Below the pieces are notes generated by a model. That model was not told where the DNA came from. It ran no database searches and saw only the letters and a list, made by a program, of their open reading frames with translations. Source: Deltaproteobacteria bacterium RBG_13_49_15 (GTDB taxonomy: Bacteria > Desulfobacterota > Desulfobacteria > Desulfobacterales > UBA2156). From it: a stretch of DNA of 5,707 bases. Position 1 is the first letter of the stretch. Each line of letters starts with the position of its first letter. Shown here one piece after another: positions 5,041-5,707 of this stretch. The stretch lies in NCBI GenBank assembly GCA_001797695.1, contig MGQD01000163.1, positions 1 to 5,707 of the forward strand, given 5' to 3'. Position numbers and translations under genes: made by a program.

Positions 5041-5707
5041 ATGAAAATCATTGTCGCTAAAACCGCCGGGTTCTGTATGGGTGTTCGCAGGGCTGTCGAA
5101 ATGGTCCTCGATTCTCCGGGAAAGCACAAGGAACCGATTTTCACCTATGGCCCTCTTATTCATAATCCGCAGGTTCTGGCCCTGCTTGAAGAAAAAGGGA
5201 TCAAAACGCTCAAAGAGATTCCGGAGCACGGATCCGGGACGGTTCTGATCCGGGCACACGGCGTTCCCCCCGGGATCAAGGCAAAACTTGCCGCAGCAGG
5301 GTTTAACGTTATCAACGCCACATGCCCACGTGTCATTAAGGTCCAAACCATCATTCGAAAATATACAAGACAAGGATCCGCCGCCATCATCATCGGGGAC
5401 CGCGACCATCCGGAAGTCGCCGGATTACTGGGTTATGCAGGGGAAAAAGGATATGTGGCCGCCAATCTGAAAGAGCTTGAGGAACTCCCTTCTTTCGATC
5501 AGGCGATCATTGTCGCCCAGACCACCCAGAACACGCTTCTTTTTGAAGAAGTCAGGAGATGGGTCGGCAACACGCATCCGCACTACAAAATATTCAGTAC
5601 GATCTGCGACTCCACTGAAAAGCGCCAGGCGGAGGTTAAGCGGCTGGCGGAAACTGTGGACGCGGTTGTCGTTGTGGGGGGCCGGGAAAGTGGAAACACG
5701 CAGCGGC
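5041..5707 (+). CDS. ispH: 4-hydroxy-3-methylbut-2-enyl diphosphate reductase IspH/LytB (partial, C-terminus missing)
   Basis: The visible 222 codons cover about three quarters of the usual length of 280-320; the gene runs off the right edge. IspH is a cytosolic [4Fe-4S] enzyme that reduces HMBPP to IPP and DMAPP, the last step of the MEP isoprenoid pathway. The three cluster cysteines are present: Cys12 in AGFCMGVRRAV, Cys95 in NATCPRV and Cys189 in STICDST. Substrate-pocket residues also appear: His41 in LIHNPQV, His73 in RAHGVPP, and His123 and Glu125 in DHPEV. The SGN motif (217-219) matches the SxN diphosphate-binding motif. The start at 5041 places the first cysteine at residue 12 as in the family, although no Shine-Dalgarno precedes it. 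It may have its own promoter around 4848-4877. No frameshift or missing key residue is seen. Confidence 0.96.
   Translation, partial: MKIIVAKTAGFCMGVRRAVEMVLDSPGKHKEPIFTYGPLIHNPQVLALLEEKGIKTLKEIPEHGSGTVLIRAHGVPPGIKAKLAAAGFNVINATCPRVIKVQTIIRKYTRQGSAAIIIGDRDHPEVAGLLGYAGEKGYVAANLKELEELPSFDQAIIVAQTTQNTLLFEEVRRWVGNTHPHYKIFSTICDSTEKRQAEVKRLAETVDAVVVVGGRESGNTQR

Overview
The window reads as a compact stretch of bacterial chromosome, about 50% GC by eye. The gene set suggests an anaerobic Gram-negative bacterium, most likely a Desulfobacterota (sulfate-reducer-like) lineage. The grounds are an envelope-type M48/TPR peptidase next to a DUF374 acyltransferase, chromosomal ParA/Soj and ParB, a DUF3842 gene beside a CooT-family nickel-binding protein, and an IspH with the N-terminus MKIIVAKTAGFCMGVRRAV. 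The lineage is an inference from protein flavour, not a measured assignment.

Minus strand, positions 1-1840: two genes read leftward. A secreted zinc metallopeptidase with a C-terminal TPR domain (BepA/YfgC-like) is followed, after about 44 bp, by the start of a DUF374 lysophospholipid-acyltransferase-like gene that runs off the left edge. Both point to outer-envelope assembly. A 68-bp divergent gap (1841-1908) separates them from the plus-strand genes.

Plus strand, positions 1909-4799: parA and parB (13-bp gap) form the chromosome partition pair. They are followed at short spacing by a YacP-type NYN-domain ribonuclease-like protein, a DUF3842 protein and a 64-residue CooT-family protein. 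All five could be co-transcribed. The last three, and especially DUF3842 plus CooT, look like an accessory module tied to RNA turnover and/or nickel handling, and are the least understood part of the window.

Positions 4800-5040 hold no gene. They contain two related GC-rich hairpin units. The second closely resembles the right-end hairpin of IS200/IS605-family elements (AAGCCCC...GGGG..CTTCAC), so this looks like a solo transposon end or a small non-autonomous remnant. A perfect TATAAT box lies between the two units and could serve the downstream gene.

Positions 5041-5707 hold the first 222 codons of ispH, the terminal [4Fe-4S] enzyme of the MEP isoprenoid pathway, cut by the right edge.

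I found no RNA genes, CRISPR array, complete insertion sequence or consensus parS site. The most notable observations are the IS200/IS605-like solo end upstream of ispH and the NYN-DUF3842-CooT cluster attached to parAB. I see no strong evidence for a wholly new system.
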